Source: Rhizobium sp. EC-SD404 (lineage in GTDB: Bacteria; Pseudomonadota; Alphaproteobacteria; Rhizobiales; Rhizobiaceae). Taken from it: a DNA stretch of 64,000 bases. The notes under the pieces were generated by a model that searched no databases, was not told where the DNA came from, and was given only the letters and a program-made list of their open reading frames with translations. The DNA lies in contig NZ_LR701459.1 of NCBI RefSeq assembly GCF_902498825.1, positions 3,292,564 to 3,356,563 on the forward strand, in the 5' to 3' direction. Shown here in pieces: positions 28,900 through 37,850 of this stretch. The translations under genes and the position numbers were made by a program. How positions within the stretch are numbered: the first letter of the stretch is position 1; each line of letters opens with the position of its first letter.

Positions 28900-30546
28900 T
28901 CAGGCGCCGGCAGCCGCTTCCTCGATCGCTCTTTGGCGCAACTCGCGTCGAATGACCTTGCCGGTCGTCGTCAGCGGCAGGCTGTCCACGAACGCGACTT
29001 CGCGCGGGTATTCATGGGCCGACAGCCGGGTCTTGACCCAAGCGGTGATCTCGCTCGCGAGCTTCTCCGAGGCTTCGAAGCCGGGTTTTAAAACGACATA
29101 GGCCTTCACGGCTTCCGTGCGGATCGGGTCCGGCTTGCCGACGGCTGCGGCCAGCGCGATCGCCTCGTGCGCGTGGAGGCAATCCTCCACCTCGCCGGGG
29201 CCGATGCGATAGCCGGCCGATGTGATGACGTCGTCGTCGCGGCCGAAGAACTCGACATAGCCGTCCTCGCTCATCACGCCCTGGTCGCCGGTCGTCATCC
29301 AGTCGCCGATGAATTTGCGTTCCGTCGCCGCCTCGTCGTTCCAGTAGCCGAGGAACATGACCGGGTCCGGCCGCATGATCGCAATCTGGCCGGGCGTGCC
29401 GGGCGCGCAAGGGTTGCCATCCGCATCGATGACGGCGACGCGGTGCCCCGGCACGGTTTTGCCGATCGCGCCGGACCGCGAAATCCCGATCCTGGCGCAG
29501 GAGGCGAGCACGAGATTGCACTCGGTCTGGCCGTAGAATTCGTTGATCGTCACGCCGAGTTCGCGCCTGCCCCATTCGAACGTTTCGCGGCCGAGCGATT
29601 CACCGCCCGAGCCGATTGTCCTCAGGTTCAGGCTGTATGTCTCGGCCGGGCGCACCACGCTGCGCAGCATTCGGAGCGCCGTCGGCGGAATGAAGGCGTT
29701 GCGCACGTCGAGGTCCGCCATGATGCGGAACGCCAGATCGGGATCGAATTTCTGCGCCGGCGTCGACACCACCGGAACACCGAAATAAAGCCCCGGCAAG
29801 AGCACGTTGAGCAGGCCACCCGCCCAGGCCCAATCGGCCGGGGTCCACAGACGGTCGCCGGGCTGAGGCAAGAATTCATGGTGCATTTGCACGCCCGGCA
29901 GATGCCCGATCAGGACGCGGTGCCCGTGCAGCGCGCCTTTGGGCGGCCCTGTCGTGCCGGAGGTGAACACCATCAGTGCCGGCGTATCGCCCGTTGTCGG
30001 CTCGTCGACGGGCGCTCCATCCCGATGCGCCTTCAAGAGTTCGTCGAAGCTGAGCGCCGGGCTTTCGACCGCATCGCCGGTCACGATCACGGTCTTGAGA
30101 TCGGGCAAGGCGTCGCGCAGCGGCTCGAGCTTTGCGACACCCATCGCGTTCGTCACGATCGCGCGCGCACCGCAGGCGGCAAGACGATAGCTGAGCGCAT
30201 CCTGCCCAAACAACAGCGCCAACGGCACGGCGATCGCCGCCATCTTGTAGATTGCGACATGGGCGATCGCGGTCTCGAAGCTCTGCGGCAGAAGAATTGC
30301 GACGCGGTCCCCGCGCGAGACGCCGTTCGCTTTCAAAGCCCGCGCCAGCGCCGATGCCCGCTCATCGAGTTCCGCATAGGTCAACGCTGCGTGGTTACCG
30401 CCGATATCGAAATGCTGGAGGCAGACCCGCTCCGGCTCGCTGCGCGCCCACCGCGCGGACACGTATTCGGCAATGTTGAAATCGTCTGGCACATGCCATT
30501 CAAAGCCGGTCACGGCCTCTTCGTAGGTTTGGCCTTCGTCGAGCAT
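28900..30546 (-). CDS. AMP-forming acyl-CoA synthetase
   Basis: Adenylate-forming ligase that activates a carboxylic acid to its CoA ester. The ATP/AMP motif FTSGTTGPPKGALHGHR is complete, as are the later signatures FYGQTECNL (Y-G-x-T-E) and GDWMTTGDQG, and the C-terminal catalytic lysine region TTTGKVIRREL. The overall pattern is closest to the acetyl/medium-chain acyl-CoA synthetase group. The ATG at 30546 (MLDEGQTYEEAV) has AAGGCGG upstream; the frame extends to 30606. Its substrate cannot be read from the sequence. Confidence 0.93.
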   Translation of the reverse strand: MLDEGQTYEEAVTGFEWHVPDDFNIAEYVSARWARSEPERVCLQHFDIGGNHAALTYAELDERASALARALKANGVSRGDRVAILLPQSFETAIAHVAIYKMAAIAVPLALLFGQDALSYRLAACGARAIVTNAMGVAKLEPLRDALPDLKTVIVTGDAVESPALSFDELLKAHRDGAPVDEPTTGDTPALMVFTSGTTGPPKGALHGHRVLIGHLPGVQMHHEFLPQPGDRLWTPADWAWAGGLLNVLLPGLYFGVPVVSTPAQKFDPDLAFRIMADLDVRNAFIPPTALRMLRSVVRPAETYSLNLRTIGSGGESLGRETFEWGRRELGVTINEFYGQTECNLVLASCARIGISRSGAIGKTVPGHRVAVIDADGNPCAPGTPGQIAIMRPDPVMFLGYWNDEAATERKFIGDWMTTGDQGVMSEDGYVEFFGRDDDVITSAGYRIGPGEVEDCLHAHEAIALAAAVGKPDPIRTEAVKAYVVLKPGFEASEKLASEITAWVKTRLSAHEYPREVAFVDSLPLTTTGKVIRRELRQRAIEEAAAGA

Positions 30547-30614
30547 TTCAGTCGTCCGCCTTAATTTTGGGCAGCAGCTTAAACGCTCAAAGACGGCGGA
30601 TGGCAAGGGCGGGT

Positions 30615-33308
30615 TCAGGCCGCGCCGATCGCCTCCGCATTGCCCTCGCGCTGATAGGCGACGAGATAGGCGGAGAGATCATCCCCGGACATCGGGCGCG
30701 CGAACACGTGACCCTGAAGAGAGCTGCAGCCGAGCCGGCGCAGGATGGATACGTGCTCCATGGTTTCCACGCCTTCCGCCACGACCTCGATCTGCAGCGA
30801 CTGCCCGATATCGATCATCGACGACACGAGATTGCGGGCCGTCTCGGACTTCGTGATCGGCATGATGAGCTGGCGGTCGATCTTGAAGCGTTTCGGCTTG
30901 AGATTGACGAGGCTGACGATCGAGGCATAGCCCGTGCCGAAATCGTCGATCTCGATGTCGATGCCCAGATCCTTGAGGCCTGCGATGTTTCTCGCGACGA
31001 TCTCCTTGCCATCGTCCAGAAAGGTCGATTCCAGAAGCTCGAAGGCGAGATCGCCAGGCTGGAAGTTCAATTGCTTCAGCCCTTCGATCAGATTCTCGTC
31101 ATGCAGTCGTGCCGACGAGACATTGACCGAGATGCGCGGCACCGCGATGTCCTGCGCGCGCCAGCGAAGCAGTTGGAACATCGCCTGATCCAGCACGCGC
31201 TGATCGATCGCGGCCATGACGTTGATGTCTTCGGCGGTGTCGAGGAAGGCAGCCGGCGGGAGGATGCCCCGTTCCGGATGGCGCCAGCGCACGAGTACCT
31301 CGGCGCCGACCACAGCAAGTGAGGTTGCGTCGAACTGGGGCTGATACCAGGCCACGAACTCGTCGCGTTCCAGGCCGCGCAGGATTTCGTCGGCCGTCTT
31401 CTTGCCGGCAATGACGGCCGTCTGCAGCGCTTCGGTGAAGAATTCATACCGGTTGCGGCCACGGCTCTTGGCTTCGTAAAGCGCGATATCGGCATTGACC
31501 AGCAATTGCCGGCCATTCCGATCCCCGGGCGCCGCAAGCGCGATGCCAGCGCTCACACCCGCACGGCAGTCCTGCGACTGGTACGTGAAAGGCTGCCGCA
31601 TCGCCTCGATGATCGACATCGCCAAGGCCGCGAGGCACGCGGCGCTCGTCGGGCCCATGGTGACGACAACGAATTCATCGCCGCCGATGCGGGCCACGAA
31701 ATCCTGCTCGCGGACATTCGCCCTGAGAATGCCGGCCGCGTGGCGCAGAGTCTCATCGCCCGCCGCATGGCCGAGCGTGTCGTTGATCTGCTTGAACCGG
31801 TCGAGGTCGAGGTGGATCAGCGCCGATGGCAATCGTCCGCCATCGCCGCCTTCGCTCAGGATCCGGTCAAGATAGCGCCGGTTCGGGAGCCCGGTCAGTG
31901 GATCGTGGTTGGCGTTGTGCTCCATCTGCGCCTTGGCTTCCTCGAGCGCGGAGGTGCGCGCTTCGGCGAGGTCGCGGGCGAGCTTCAGGCGGGCGTTCAA
32001 TTCCAGATCGGCCGAAACGTCCCAGTTGACGCCGACGATGCGCCTTCCGCCATTGGAGTGGATATAGGCCGAGCCGATCGCCCGGATGTGGCGGCAATAG
32101 CTGACCGACTGCCCGGACCGGAATTCGGATTCGTAGCGCTCGCCCCCGTCGAGCACGCGCCGGAATGCTGCCGTCGCCTGCTCCAGATCGTCGGGATGGA
32201 TGCAGTCGAGCCAGCGCTCGAAATCGTTGATGTCGTCTTCCGGCCGGACCCCGTAAAGCTCCTTCATCCGGTCGTCCCAGTAGAGTTCGCCCGTCTTCGC
32301 ATCGATCTCCCAGATGCCGATCTTGGAGGCGTCGAGCGCGAGTTCGAGGCGGTGGGACAGACGCTCCATCTCCTCCTCGCGTCGCCGCATCTCCTGGATG
32401 TGGCGCTGACGTTCGTCGACGAGGCGGCCCGACATCACGATCGGCACGACGATCAGGATCGATGCAGCCGCGAAGATGGCGCGAATGATCCAGGTGTTGG
32501 GCGGCGTGGTGGCCCATCCATCGTTGGGTATGGCGGAAATCACCCAGGCGCCGGTCGGCAGCACGACCGACATGGTCTCCGGCTGCTGGGACAGGATTTC
32601 CGGATTCCCGTAGAAGAGGTCGCCCTGTTCGCCGAGCCCGTCCTTGCCGCGGATGGCGATGTCGATCGGCAAGTCGGCCGTCAGCCCGCTGGCCGTATAG
32701 AGCGCCTCGAGATCGAGCACCGCGGCGACGATGCCCCAGAAGCGGCGGCGGCCATTGTCGTCCCGGATGAAAACCGGGTAGCGGCCGATGAGACCCTGTC
32801 CGCCTTGAACAAGATCGACCGGGCCGGCGAGAACGAGGCCGCCGGTATCGCGGGCGCGCAGCGCGGCATCTCGTTGGGCAGGCATGGTGCGATAATCGAG
32901 ACCGATCGCCTTTTCGTTGCCGCGCACGGGATGCATCAGCTTGACGACGAGATCCGGCGCGGCGGCGATGTTGCGCACCTGCGAGTTGTCATCGATCAGT
33001 TCGCTGGCCAGTTGTGCGAAGCGGGTCTGATCCATGTCCGGCTCGCTGGTGATGACCGCGACGAGGCCGCGCACGAGCTGGGTATTGGCATTGATGCCGC
33101 CTTCGAGCTTTGCGCGGACCACGGACAGCCGCTCGGCCACCTCGGCGCGCTGCTTCTGCATGAAGACGACGTTGTTCTGGTGTTCGGCATAAATGCCGGC
33201 CGCGATGAGGACCGCAAACGCAACGATTGCGGCAAACTGACTGGATTTCACGCGGTAGCCGACCGCTCTCCAAGCCCCCATGATGCTGTCCCGCGAATGC
33301 CCGGACAT
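30615..33308 (-). CDS. membrane sensor with CHASE, PAS, GGDEF and EAL domains
   Basis: Cyclic-di-GMP enzyme. Two transmembrane helices (about 24-41 and 274-294) flank a periplasmic CHASE-type sensor. A PAS domain (about 325-430) precedes the GGDEF domain, with an intact GGDEF at 542-546 and an inhibitory I-site RxxD at 533-536. In the EAL domain the signature reads EVL (Glu670), with NVSS, ELLEST, DDFGTG, KID, AEGVE and QG all kept. Both activities could therefore be functional. The start is at 33308 or 33281; the open frame upstream runs through the tRNA and is not real. About 897 residues. Confidence 0.93.
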   Translation of the reverse strand: MSGHSRDSIMGAWRAVGYRVKSSQFAAIVAFAVLIAAGIYAEHQNNVVFMQKQRAEVAERLSVVRAKLEGGINANTQLVRGLVAVITSEPDMDQTRFAQLASELIDDNSQVRNIAAAPDLVVKLMHPVRGNEKAIGLDYRTMPAQRDAALRARDTGGLVLAGPVDLVQGGQGLIGRYPVFIRDDNGRRRFWGIVAAVLDLEALYTASGLTADLPIDIAIRGKDGLGEQGDLFYGNPEILSQQPETMSVVLPTGAWVISAIPNDGWATTPPNTWIIRAIFAAASILIVVPIVMSGRLVDERQRHIQEMRRREEEMERLSHRLELALDASKIGIWEIDAKTGELYWDDRMKELYGVRPEDDINDFERWLDCIHPDDLEQATAAFRRVLDGGERYESEFRSGQSVSYCRHIRAIGSAYIHSNGGRRIVGVNWDVSADLELNARLKLARDLAEARTSALEEAKAQMEHNANHDPLTGLPNRRYLDRILSEGGDGGRLPSALIHLDLDRFKQINDTLGHAAGDETLRHAAGILRANVREQDFVARIGGDEFVVVTMGPTSAACLAALAMSIIEAMRQPFTYQSQDCRAGVSAGIALAAPGDRNGRQLLVNADIALYEAKSRGRNRYEFFTEALQTAVIAGKKTADEILRGLERDEFVAWYQPQFDATSLAVVGAEVLVRWRHPERGILPPAAFLDTAEDINVMAAIDQRVLDQAMFQLLRWRAQDIAVPRISVNVSSARLHDENLIEGLKQLNFQPGDLAFELLESTFLDDGKEIVARNIAGLKDLGIDIEIDDFGTGYASIVSLVNLKPKRFKIDRQLIMPITKSETARNLVSSMIDIGQSLQIEVVAEGVETMEHVSILRRLGCSSLQGHVFARPMSGDDLSAYLVAYQREGNAEAIGAA

Positions 33309-33421
33309 CCAGCGGCGAATGTCCCCATGGAGAGAGACTAGGGGCGAGAACTTAATACTTTGAAACGTCGGAGAGGGAAGAACTGGCCACGTGTCATATC
33401 GTGCAAGTCTTGGGACAACGG

Positions 33422-33506
33422 TGGTGCGGGTGGTCGGACTCGAACCGACAATCCTTTCGGAACCGGATTTTGAGTCCGGCGCGTCTACCAATTCCACCAC
33501 ACCCGC
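33422..33506 (-). tRNA. tRNA-Leu (CAA)
   Basis: 85 bases with encoded CCA. The 7-bp acceptor stem (GCGGGTG/CACCCGC), the D arm, the anticodon stem CCGGA/TCCGG with loop CTCAAAA (anticodon CAA, reading UUG), a long variable arm and the T arm with GGTTCGAGTCC are all visible. The long variable arm identifies it as class II, as expected of tRNA-Leu. Confidence 0.97.
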
Positions 33507-33724
33507 ATCGCGTGACGAGGCGATATCTGCCACGAGCGACGCAGCCAGTCCAGTCCCAATTCGATGCCGTGAGGGGTGATTTGGATCCTGTCGGCACGTT
33601 TGCCTGCGGCATCGATGGGTGCTTCGATTTTCGGCCATCGGCATGTTAGAAGGCGGCAATCAACGATGCGGATCGGCACGAAATGGCACACGGAAATCCA
33701 CTCGACAGGCGCATGGGGCGAGAT

Positions 33725-34207
33725 ATGCGCCCGATACTGGCGGGCGCACTCGCACTGGGCATGGCGCTTGTCGTCGGCGGCGCCCTCGCCTTCGAGCATA
33801 TCGGCGGCTTCATCCCTTGCGCGCTCTGCCTGCAGCAGCGCACGCCCTATTACGTCGGCATTCCCATCGCGCTGCTTACCCTTCTGTCGGCGACGATGCG
33901 CTGGCCGGCGATGGTGACGCGGGCGCTGTTCCTGGTCGCTGCTGCATTGATGGCTTACGGCGCCGGGTTGGGCGCCTATCACTCCGGCGTCGAGTGGGGA
34001 TGGTGGGCAGGTCCCGTGGCGTGCGGCGGCGGTGCCGTGAGCATGGATGCAGGCAGCCTGCTGAACGACCTGAACTCCTTGCGCCCACCGTCATGCGCCG
34101 ACGCTGCTTTGCGCGTGCTCGGTCTTTCCTTTGCGGGCTGGAACGTCATCGCCAGCATCGGGCTCTTCGCCATCGCGCTCAAAGGCGCCTTCGTCCGGGC
34201 GCGCTGA
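33725..34207 (+). CDS. disulfide bond formation protein B family
   Basis: Inner-membrane quinone-linked oxidase that re-oxidises a DsbA-type thiol oxidase. Four predicted helices are present. The first periplasmic cysteine pair is CALC (in GGFIPCALCLQQRTPYY); the second set is a Cys in ACGGG and one in PPSCADAA. These correspond to the two redox pairs of DsbB. Start codons at 33683, 33713 and 33725 are possible; the last has GGGGCGAG upstream and leads straight into helix 1. Confidence 0.9.
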   Translation: MRPILAGALALGMALVVGGALAFEHIGGFIPCALCLQQRTPYYVGIPIALLTLLSATMRWPAMVTRALFLVAAALMAYGAGLGAYHSGVEWGWWAGPVACGGGAVSMDAGSLLNDLNSLRPPSCADAALRVLGLSFAGWNVIASIGLFAIALKGAFVRAR

Positions 34208-34261
34208 GCAAAGACCGCCTGTCCTCCTGGCTTCACCGGTGAAAGGTCCACGGCAAGAACG

Positions 34262-36388
34262 ATGAAGGCAGCAACCGGTGCAACGCCGCTCAAGGCACTC
34301 GATGCCATCGTATTCGACAGCGAGACCACCGGCCTCGACACCAAAGTTGCGCGCATCGTACAAATGGCCGCCATCGGCGTATCGGGCGGTGCGATCATTG
34401 AAGACGACCGCTATGAAAGCCTGGTGGATCCCCGCATGGCGATCCCTTCCAGTTCCACCGCGATCCACGGCATCAGCGACAGCATGGTCAGGGATGCGCC
34501 GGTTTTCGCCGTCGCCCTCGGCCATCTGGAAGCCTACCGCAGCGAGCGGCCGATCATCGGCTATTCCATCGGCTTCGATCTCGCCATCATGGCCAAGGAA
34601 GCGAGCCGCACCGGCCTGACCTGGCGGCGGCCGCGCTCGCTCTGCGTGCGAACGCTTGCGGCCTTTGCCAATCCCAATCTGCCCGACCATGCACTGGAAA
34701 CGATCGCCACCTGGCTCGGCGTCGAGATCGTCGGGCGCCACAGTGCTATCGGCGATGCGCGAGCGGCGGCGGCCATCTTCATTGCCCTTCTGCCCAAGCT
34801 CGCCGATCAGGGTGTCCGCACGCTTGCCGAGGCGGAGCGGGCAAGCCTCGGCCTCAACGAGCAGATGACGTCGCATGACCGCGCCGGCTGGACGCGCCCG
34901 GTGATGGAACCGGGCGACCATCCTTCGCTCGCGGCGGTCGACCCCTATGCCTACCGGCATCGCGTCGGCCAGATCGCTTCCGCAGAGCTTGTCATCGTCG
35001 CCGGCGATCAGCGGGTGGATTTTGCCATGACGCTAATGGCGGAGCGCAAGATCAGCTCCGTCCTCGTCTCCCCGGAGGGCAAGCCCGGCGGCACGGTCCA
35101 GGAATATGGCATCGTCACCGAGCGCGACATGCTCCGCCTCGTGGTCACCCACGGCGCGGCTGCGCTCGAGATGCCCATCGATGCCATCGCGACGCGCCCG
35201 TTGATCTCGGTTGCCGAGGAATCGTTCGTCTATCGCGCCATCGGCCGCATGGAACGCCAACAAATCCGGCATCTGGCGGTGCGCAATCATGAAGATCGGC
35301 TGACGGGCATCATTTCCGCGCGCGATCTCCTGAAGCTGCGCGGCAGTGCCGCCATCCGGCTCGACGATGCGATCGAAGCGGCCAACAATGCCGCCGACAT
35401 CGCCAAAGCCTGGGCAATGTTGCCCGGCGTCACCAACCGCCTGCTCGCCGAAGACATCGATCCGCGCATCCTCGCCGGCATCGTTTCGGAGGAGCTCCGC
35501 ATCGTCACGCGCCGCGCCGCCGTTCTGGCGGAAGCAGAGATGCTGGAGGAAGGTCTCGGCGCTCCGCCGACGCCCTACGCGTTTCTCGTGCTGGGATCGG
35601 GCGGCCGGGGTGAAAGCCTGCTTGCTGCCGATCAGGACAATGCGATCGTCTATCAGCAGGGCGAACCAGGTGGCCCGGAAGACGAATGGTTTGCCGAGCT
35701 GGGCGAAAGGGTCGCCAAGACGCTCGACACGGCCGGTATCGTCTATTGCAAGGGCGGCGTCATGGCTAAGAACCCGCAATGGCGCGGTTCGCTCGCCGCC
35801 TGGCACCGAAGGGTCGCGCACTGGATCGGACGTTCGGAGCCGGAAGATCTGCTCAATGTGGATATCTTCTTCGACATGCGCGCGGTCCACGGCAGCCAGC
35901 CGCTTGCCGCGCGGCTTCTCGACGATGCGCTGACCTCCGCCCATGAGCACCGACCCTTCGCCAAGCTTCTCGGCGACCAGCTCGGCGAGTTCACACCCGT
36001 GTTCGGGATGTTCGGGCGGCTGAAGTCGATCGATGGCCGGATCGACCTCAAGAAGCACGGGCTGTTCCCGATCGTGACCCTTGCCCGGGCGTTGGCCATC
36101 CGCCACGATATCCGCCACCGCCGCACCGAATTGCGTTTGGAGGGTCTGATCGCTCGCGGCATCGGCTCGGAAGAACAGCTGACCGCGCTCCTTGATGCGC
36201 ACCGGTTCATTCTCGGCTTGATGCTCGCCCAGCAATCGCGGGATCTTGCAGACGGCATTCCCGTTTCGAACAAGGTCGTGGTCGATCGCCTCACGCCGTC
36301 TCAGGCTGCGCGGCTGAAGGCAGCGCTGAAGCTGGTGGAGAGCGTCCCCAATATATTCCGAGGGCTGGTCACTGCCCAGCCCCGCTGA
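34262..36388 (+). CDS. DEDDh exonuclease / tandem CBS / DUF294 nucleotidyltransferase fusion
   Basis: 708-residue three-part protein. Residues 10-180 form a DnaQ-like 3'-5' exonuclease with all acidic ligands: Asp19 and Glu21 (FDSETTGL), Asp106 (SIGFDLA), His160 and Asp165 (HSAIGDARA). Residues 232-360 form a CBS pair, an adenylate-binding regulatory module. Residues 400-708 form a DUF294 GlnD-like nucleotidyltransferase with GSGGRGE (445-451) and a D-x-D pair (457, 459), plus the C-terminal DUF294 helical domain. CBS plus DUF294 is a known arrangement; adding an intact exonuclease suggests nucleotide-gated nucleic-acid or protein modification. The substrate is unknown. Confidence 0.88.
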   Translation: MKAATGATPLKALDAIVFDSETTGLDTKVARIVQMAAIGVSGGAIIEDDRYESLVDPRMAIPSSSTAIHGISDSMVRDAPVFAVALGHLEAYRSERPIIGYSIGFDLAIMAKEASRTGLTWRRPRSLCVRTLAAFANPNLPDHALETIATWLGVEIVGRHSAIGDARAAAAIFIALLPKLADQGVRTLAEAERASLGLNEQMTSHDRAGWTRPVMEPGDHPSLAAVDPYAYRHRVGQIASAELVIVAGDQRVDFAMTLMAERKISSVLVSPEGKPGGTVQEYGIVTERDMLRLVVTHGAAALEMPIDAIATRPLISVAEESFVYRAIGRMERQQIRHLAVRNHEDRLTGIISARDLLKLRGSAAIRLDDAIEAANNAADIAKAWAMLPGVTNRLLAEDIDPRILAGIVSEELRIVTRRAAVLAEAEMLEEGLGAPPTPYAFLVLGSGGRGESLLAADQDNAIVYQQGEPGGPEDEWFAELGERVAKTLDTAGIVYCKGGVMAKNPQWRGSLAAWHRRVAHWIGRSEPEDLLNVDIFFDMRAVHGSQPLAARLLDDALTSAHEHRPFAKLLGDQLGEFTPVFGMFGRLKSIDGRIDLKKHGLFPIVTLARALAIRHDIRHRRTELRLEGLIARGIGSEEQLTALLDAHRFILGLMLAQQSRDLADGIPVSNKVVVDRLTPSQAARLKAALKLVESVPNIFRGLVTAQPR

Positions 36389-36409
36389 CGTCGCGACGAC
36401 GAAGCCGGA

Positions 36410-36967
36410 TCAGGGCTGCAATTCGACATCCCAGTAGAGATAATCCATCCAGCTTTCATGCAAATGGTTCGGCGGGAAAAGCCGGCCATTGTTGTGAAGG
36501 TCGTGGACGGAGGGCTGGAACGGCGTCTGGCGCGGGAACATGTGGGCATCCCGAGGCATCTGCCCGCCCTTTTTGAGATTGCAGGGCGAACAGGCCGCCA
36601 CGACGTTCTCCCAGGTCGTCTGGCCACCGCAACGGCGTGGGATGACGTGGTCGAAGGTCAAATCGTCTGGCGAGCCACAATATTGGCACTCGAAGCGATC
36701 GCGCAGGAAGACGTTGAACCGCGTAAAGGCTGGATGTCGGGACGGCTTGATGTAGCTTTTCAGGCAGACGACACTCGGGATCTTCATCGAGAAACTCGGT
36801 GAGGACACCGCGTGTTCGTATTCGGCCACGATATTCACGCGGTCGAGAAACACCGCCTTGATGGCGTCCTGCCAGGACCACAAGGAAAGCGGATAGTAAC
36901 TCAAGGGCCGGAAGTCGGCGTTCAATACAAGCGCCGGCAAAGACTCCGGTGAAACTGCAATCGTCAA
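36410..36967 (-). CDS. HNH endonuclease
   Basis: 185-residue nuclease with the zinc-stabilised HNH motif: CQYCG, then LTFDHVIPRRCGG, ENVVAACSPCN and KKGG. The zinc ligands Cys-x2-Cys...Cys-x2-Cys and the catalytic His-Asn pair are present. The family is widespread in alphaproteobacteria as a single-copy gene of unclear role. The start is a TTG at 36967: GGAG lies 7 bases upstream, and it gives the typical TIAVSPESLPALVLNADF N-terminus. The ATG at 37018 would add 17 poorly conserved residues. Confidence 0.9.
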   Translation of the reverse strand: MTIAVSPESLPALVLNADFRPLSYYPLSLWSWQDAIKAVFLDRVNIVAEYEHAVSSPSFSMKIPSVVCLKSYIKPSRHPAFTRFNVFLRDRFECQYCGSPDDLTFDHVIPRRCGGQTTWENVVAACSPCNLKKGGQMPRDAHMFPRQTPFQPSVHDLHNNGRLFPPNHLHESWMDYLYWDVELQP

Positions 36968-37076
36968 GTAGCTGCTCCTGACCGACTCGTACGCTAAGTC
37001 ACATATATTAGGCACCATGTTGCAGGAATGTGAAGCTGCGTCAGAGTTTCAGCGACTTTGTCGCGCGGACTTATCC

Positions 37077-37724
37077 TCAGCTTCCCACCGGAGCCACCGT
37101 ACGGCGGATCTCCGTTCCATAATAGGCCCACAAAAGCCTCGCGGCGATCCCCCTGAAGGGCGACCACTGCTCGGCAATTATACGCAGGTCGCGCGCGTTC
37201 GGACGCGTTGCCAGGGAAAGCGCGTGAGCGGCCGCCGCTTGCAGCGCCACGTCGCCGGCCGGAAAGATATCCGGATGGCCGCCGCAAAAGAGCAGATAGA
37301 CTTCCGCGGTCCACGGCCCGATGCCTGGAAGGTCCGTCAGATCGGCGATCGCCTGTTCGGCCGGGAGATGGCGCACTGCTTCGAGATCGATCGTTCCGTC
37401 CAACACGGCCCGGGCAACTCCCAGCAATGCCGCCTGCTTGGCGCGCGACAGGCCGATCTGCCGGAAATCGTCTTCACCGAGCGAAAGAACGCCCGCTGGC
37501 GTGATCTCTCCCAGCCTGGACAGGAGCCGCGCATGGATGGCGTCGGCACTCGCGCGGGACACCATCTGCGACACGACGATGCCGGCAAGCCCCGCATAGC
37601 CCGGCGGCTGAAGGCGCAGCGGCACGGGCCCTGCCTTGTCGATCACCGGACGCAGGCGGGGATCGGCAACGGCGAGTTCCGTCAGGGCCGCCTCGATCTG
37701 CTCCAGCGTTGCGATGGGCTGCAT
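37077..37724 (-). CDS. DNA-3-methyladenine glycosylase II (AlkA-like)
   Basis: Base-excision repair enzyme that removes alkylated purines. The helix-hairpin-helix-GPD motif LPGIGPWTAEVYLLF is followed by the catalytic Asp158 in FPAGDVAL. 215 residues is the short form lacking the extra N-terminal domain of E. coli AlkA. The ATG at 37724 (MQPIATLEQ) with GAGG upstream is preferred over the frame start at 37805. It is divergent from gluQ, and a repeat element lies between them. Confidence 0.93.
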   Translation of the reverse strand: MQPIATLEQIEAALTELAVADPRLRPVIDKAGPVPLRLQPPGYAGLAGIVVSQMVSRASADAIHARLLSRLGEITPAGVLSLGEDDFRQIGLSRAKQAALLGVARAVLDGTIDLEAVRHLPAEQAIADLTDLPGIGPWTAEVYLLFCGGHPDIFPAGDVALQAAAAHALSLATRPNARDLRIIAEQWSPFRGIAARLLWAYYGTEIRRTVAPVGS

Positions 37725-37775
37725 GGACGTTGACCTCGGTCCGGGACAGATGGCACGGGACATAGTTCTGAATTG

Positions 37776-37825
37776 TCGCGTTCCCGACGGTGAACCGGTA
37801 TCCACTTCACTTGGGAACGCTCTAG
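37776..37825 (-). repeat. intergenic palindromic repeat, copy C
   Basis: Outer arms are GCGTTCCC (37778-37785) and GGGAACGC (37813-37820). Compared with copies A and D the T-A pair at one stem position is C-G on both sides, a compensatory change that keeps the hairpin. Inner GGTGAA and TTCACT also pair. It lies between alkA and gluQ. Confidence 0.75.
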
Positions 37826-37850
37826 CAGATCACTCGACGCGGAACCAACC

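Noticed and set aside
31506..33341. 611-codon plus-strand frame opposite the GGDEF-EAL gene
   Set aside because: Mirror frame of a confidently identified gene; Arg/Asp/Gly-rich with no domain.
33309..33659. N-terminal extension of the GGDEF-EAL frame
   Set aside because: It runs through the tRNA-Leu gene, so it cannot be part of the protein.
33422..34207. Integration hotspot at tRNA-Leu
   Set aside because: No integrase, no duplicated 3' tRNA end and no change in composition; the flanking genes are ordinary core genes.
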